Below are positions 31,919-34,102 of a stretch of 34,102 nt of DNA, in pieces; positions within the stretch are counted from its first letter, which is position 1; each line of letters opens with the position of its first letter. Below the pieces are notes generated by a model that was given only the letters and a program-made list of their open reading frames with translations, had not been told where the DNA came from and did not search any database. The DNA comes from Gracilibacteraceae bacterium (GTDB lineage Bacteria; Bacillota; Desulfitobacteriia; Desulfitobacteriales; Syntrophobotulaceae): the NCBI GenBank assembly GCA_031263945.1, contig JAISEW010000022.1:1-34102 (forward strand), read 5' to 3'. Both the position numbers and the translations under genes were made by a program.

Positions 31919-34030
31919 TCAGGTATTGTTCACACTATCGTCACCGCGGATCCTCTCCGCCGCCGCAGGGCGCAATTTACGGGCGGAAGCGGCGCTGACG
32001 GCGATCGTGGAAACATTGTGCAGCACCGCCGATGTATTGGGAGAGACGGCTCCGCTCAGTCCCAGCGCCAGCAGGGCCGAATTGAAAACTATGATAAAAC
32101 GGAAATTGCCGCGGATACGGCGCATTAGCCGCGCGCTCAACTGCCGCACGGCGACCAGATCACGCAAGTCGGAGCGGAGCAAAGTTATATCGGCCGTTTC
32201 CCGCGCGACGTCGGAAGCGTCTTTCATGGCGACGGAAACGTCGGCCGCGGCCAAAGCCGGAGAATCATTGACTCCGTCCCCCACCATGATCACCTTGCGC
32301 CCTTCGGCTTTCAGGGAGGTGATTATCGCGGCTTTATCCTCCGGCAGCACCTGGGATCGCCAGTCGGCAATACCGAGAGCCTCCGCCGTCGCCCGCGCCG
32401 TGGTTTCGCTGTCGCCCGTCAGCATCACCACATGTTTTATGCCTTCCCGCCGCAGGGCTGCTATCACTTCCGACGCTTCCGGCCGCGGCGGGTCGCTGAC
32501 GCATATGAAACCCATAAGTTTTCCCTCGCGCGCCAGATAGAGGACGGAGTCACCGCCCGCTTCCTTCTCTACCGTCTCCAGTTCCGCCGGCGCAAAGAAG
32601 ACGCCCTCGTCGTCTTCCACAAAATGACGGCTGCCGATGATGACGCGGCGGCCTTTATAGGCGGTGGCGATGCCGTGAGCCACCACATATTCAACCTCCG
32701 CGTGTTCTTCCTCATGCAGGAGACGCTCGTCATACGCCCGCCGCACTACGGCCTGAGCGACAGTATGCGGAAAATGTTCCTCCAGACAGGCCGCGGTGCG
32801 CAATACTTCGTCGCGGTCATGGCCGGCAAACGGGATAACTTTGCTCACTTGAGGACTGGCGACCGTAAGCGTGCCGGTTTTATCGAAGACTACCGTGTCG
32901 GCTTCCGCCATGTTTTCCAGAAATTTGCCGCCTTTGACCAAGACGCGCTCGCCCGCCGCCTCCCGCATGGCGGAAATGACCGCCACAGGCGTGGACAGTT
33001 TGATGGCGCAGGAATAATCTACCAGCAAAACAGACGCCGCTTTCGTCAAATCGCCGGTAAAGAGCAGCACTCCCGCGGACAGAAGAAAACTGTAAGGGAC
33101 GATCTTGTCAGCCAGACGTTCGGAGCGGGCCTGTATCCCTGCTTTGAGGGTCTCGGATCTTTCTATCATTTCCACGATCCGGCCGATACGGCTTTCATCC
33201 GGCAAAGCGCGTGTTTCCACGACTATGCGGCCCTCTTCCAGGACCGTGCCGGCAAAAACGCTGTCCCCCGCCGATTTCAGCGCGGCCAGCGGCTCTCCCG
33301 TCATCGAAGCCTGATTCACGCCCGCCTCTCCGGCCCGGACGGTTCCGTCCACCGGGATCATCTGACCCGCGCCCACGACGACCCTGTCGCCTACCGTCAA
33401 GGCGGAAGCCGGAACAGAAACCTCGCGGCCATCCCTCTCCACCCATACGGTGTCGATATTGACGGCCAAGCTTTTGAGCAAAGCGTTTTTCGCGCGGCGG
33501 CGCGCGTAATCTTCCAGGAGTTCCGATATGCCGAGCAGAAACATGATGGAGGCGGCCGTGTCGAAATTACCGCGCAGTATGGATACGGCCACCGCGGAAG
33601 CGTCAAGAGTTTCCACGCCCAAGACGCCCGAACGCAGGCTTTTGAGTCCGCGAAAGACGTAACTTAGCCCGTCCGAAACAGTCAGAGCCCAGCGGACGGG
33701 TACGGGCAGACACAGGCGCACCGCGCGCCGCAGGACGGTTTTATACAGCCGTTCCCTGAAATCCGTGTCGATGGCGAGCGGTGTTTCCAAACCCGGCGGC
33801 GCCAGATCAGAAAGGCGCAGATCGGACACGGCCCGCAACAGATCCTCGCGGCAGTCTCCTTGATAACAAATGACGATGCTGCCTGTGAGATAACCGGCCC
33901 GCGCGTCCGTGACTCCGGGCCAGACGGCCGCCGCCTCCGCCAGAGCAAAACTTTCCTCTTTGGAAAAAGCGTAACGACCGCAACTCAAACGGATCCGCTG
34001 CGGCAAATCACTAACGATCTTGTACTTCAA
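31919..34030 (-). CDS. P1B-type heavy-metal ATPase with Tyr-Ser-Cys in place of CPC
   Basis: The 703-aa membrane pump has an N-terminal HMA-like domain (about 1-60) lacking a CxxC site. Membrane helices follow, then the actuator TGE (244-246), phosphorylation motif DKTGT (383-387), EEHFPHTVAQAV in the nucleotide domain, TGDSE and the hinge MVGDGVNDSPALAAADV. In the sixth helix the usual CPC reads Y-S-C (VDYSCAIKLSTP, C341), so the invariant helix-kinking proline is replaced by Ser. A transition metal is the likely cargo, but the ion cannot be predicted from this motif. TTG 34030 has GAGG 8 nt upstream. It lies 12 nt after the end of an upstream gene, with which it is probably cotranscribed. 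Confidence 0.93.
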   Translation of the reverse strand: MKYKIVSDLPQRIRLSCGRYAFSKEESFALAEAAAVWPGVTDARAGYLTGSIVICYQGDCREDLLRAVSDLRLSDLAPPGLETPLAIDTDFRERLYKTVLRRAVRLCLPVPVRWALTVSDGLSYVFRGLKSLRSGVLGVETLDASAVAVSILRGNFDTAASIMFLLGISELLEDYARRRAKNALLKSLAVNIDTVWVERDGREVSVPASALTVGDRVVVGAGQMIPVDGTVRAGEAGVNQASMTGEPLAALKSAGDSVFAGTVLEEGRIVVETRALPDESRIGRIVEMIERSETLKAGIQARSERLADKIVPYSFLLSAGVLLFTGDLTKAASVLLVDYSCAIKLSTPVAVISAMREAAGERVLVKGGKFLENMAEADTVVFDKTGTLTVASPQVSKVIPFAGHDRDEVLRTAACLEEHFPHTVAQAVVRRAYDERLLHEEEHAEVEYVVAHGIATAYKGRRVIIGSRHFVEDDEGVFFAPAELETVEKEAGGDSVLYLAREGKLMGFICVSDPPRPEASEVIAALRREGIKHVVMLTGDSETTARATAEALGIADWRSQVLPEDKAAIITSLKAEGRKVIMVGDGVNDSPALAAADVSVAMKDASDVARETADITLLRSDLRDLVAVRQLSARLMRRIRGNFRFIIVFNSALLALGLSGAVSPNTSAVLHNVSTIAVSAASARKLRPAAAERIRGDDSVNNT

Positions 34031-34042
34031 AACATACGCCTC

Positions 34043-34102
34043 TCAGGAATCGCCGTCCTTTTCCTCCGCGTCCGCGCTCTGTCTGGCTTCGCTGTAAATG
34101 TC
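34043..34102 (-). CDS. C-terminal end of an upstream gene (partial)
   Basis: The minus strand reads DIYSEARQSADAEEKDGDS followed by TGA at 34045-34043. The remainder lies beyond the right edge. It ends 12 nt before the ATPase start, so the genes are probably one operon. The acidic helical tail recalls small proteins such as DUF6110 that I remember beside this ATPase type. With 19 residues that is only a guess. Confidence 0.5.
   Translation of the reverse strand, partial: DIYSEARQSADAEEKDGDS

Noticed and set aside
32432-33667. 411-aa plus-strand ORF opposite the P-type ATPase
   Set aside because: Antisense shadow: the opposite frame carries TGE, DKTGT and GDGVNDSPA motifs.

Overview
The window is gene-dense, GC-rich chromosomal DNA from a low-oxygen Firmicute (Bacillota; Clostridia or Negativicutes grade). 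I cannot name the species. The assignment rests on MecA, two LytR-CpsA-Psr (LCP) proteins, a CWB2 cell-wall-binding surface protein, a RodZ-like factor beside FtsK/SpoIIIE, the PhoH-PgpH-YbeY-Era-RecO cluster, a CIRCE-controlled groESL operon, RNase M5, and frequent TTG/GTG starts preceded by strong Shine-Dalgarno sites. A hemerythrin and an FMN-type glutamate-synthase-like enzyme fit an anaerobe that must handle oxygen. There is no phage, IS element, CRISPR array or rRNA operon. No gap between genes exceeds about 300 bases.

Layout. (1) 1-2483, minus: purA, then a NYN-nuclease/LOTUS protein, then a small basic protein, then the first codons of another gene. (2) 2521-3482: rfbD, divergent from the next block, with well-formed back-to-back promoters. 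(3) 3554-6609, plus: an FMN glutamate-synthase-like protein with a Cys-rich N-terminus, a hemerythrin-CheX fusion, and an RNase M5 gene containing a perfect 23-bp inverted repeat. (4) 6601-10836, minus: ftsK, rodZ-like, glyoxalase and a VanY lipoprotein, apparently one transcript. (5) 10914-17772, plus: a small C-terminally anchored protein, ilvC, phoH, pgpH, ybeY, era and recO, with a tandem-repeat-rich divergent promoter region in front. (6) 17762-18908, minus: ilvE, converging on and overlapping recO. (7) 18971-21330, minus: a DUF4418-like protein, an FtsX/MacB-type permease and its ATPase, in an overlapping operon. (8) 21371-23539, minus: groES-groEL with CIRCE, promoter and a long hairpin terminator. 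(9) 23653-27712, minus: mecA, two LCP paralogues and degV. (10) 27850-27966, minus: tRNA-Asn(GTT) with a consensus promoter. (11) 27991-34102, minus: ispG, a large secreted CWB2 protein, a P1B-type ATPase with an altered membrane metal motif, and the end of an upstream gene.

Most of the window is housekeeping: purine, branched-chain amino acid and isoprenoid synthesis, chaperonin, ribosome maturation, c-di-AMP turnover, chromosome partition and envelope assembly. The least ordinary items are the perfect palindrome inside rnmV, the hemerythrin-CheX fusion between an FMN enzyme and RNase M5, the NYN-LOTUS protein behind purA, the P-type ATPase in which the usual CPC motif reads Tyr-Ser-Cys, and ispG, whose conserved N-terminus lies upstream of any usable in-frame start. 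I do not see a clearly new multi-gene defence or metabolic system. The DUF4418-ABC operon and the FMN enzyme/hemerythrin-CheX pair are the nearest to uncharacterised units.
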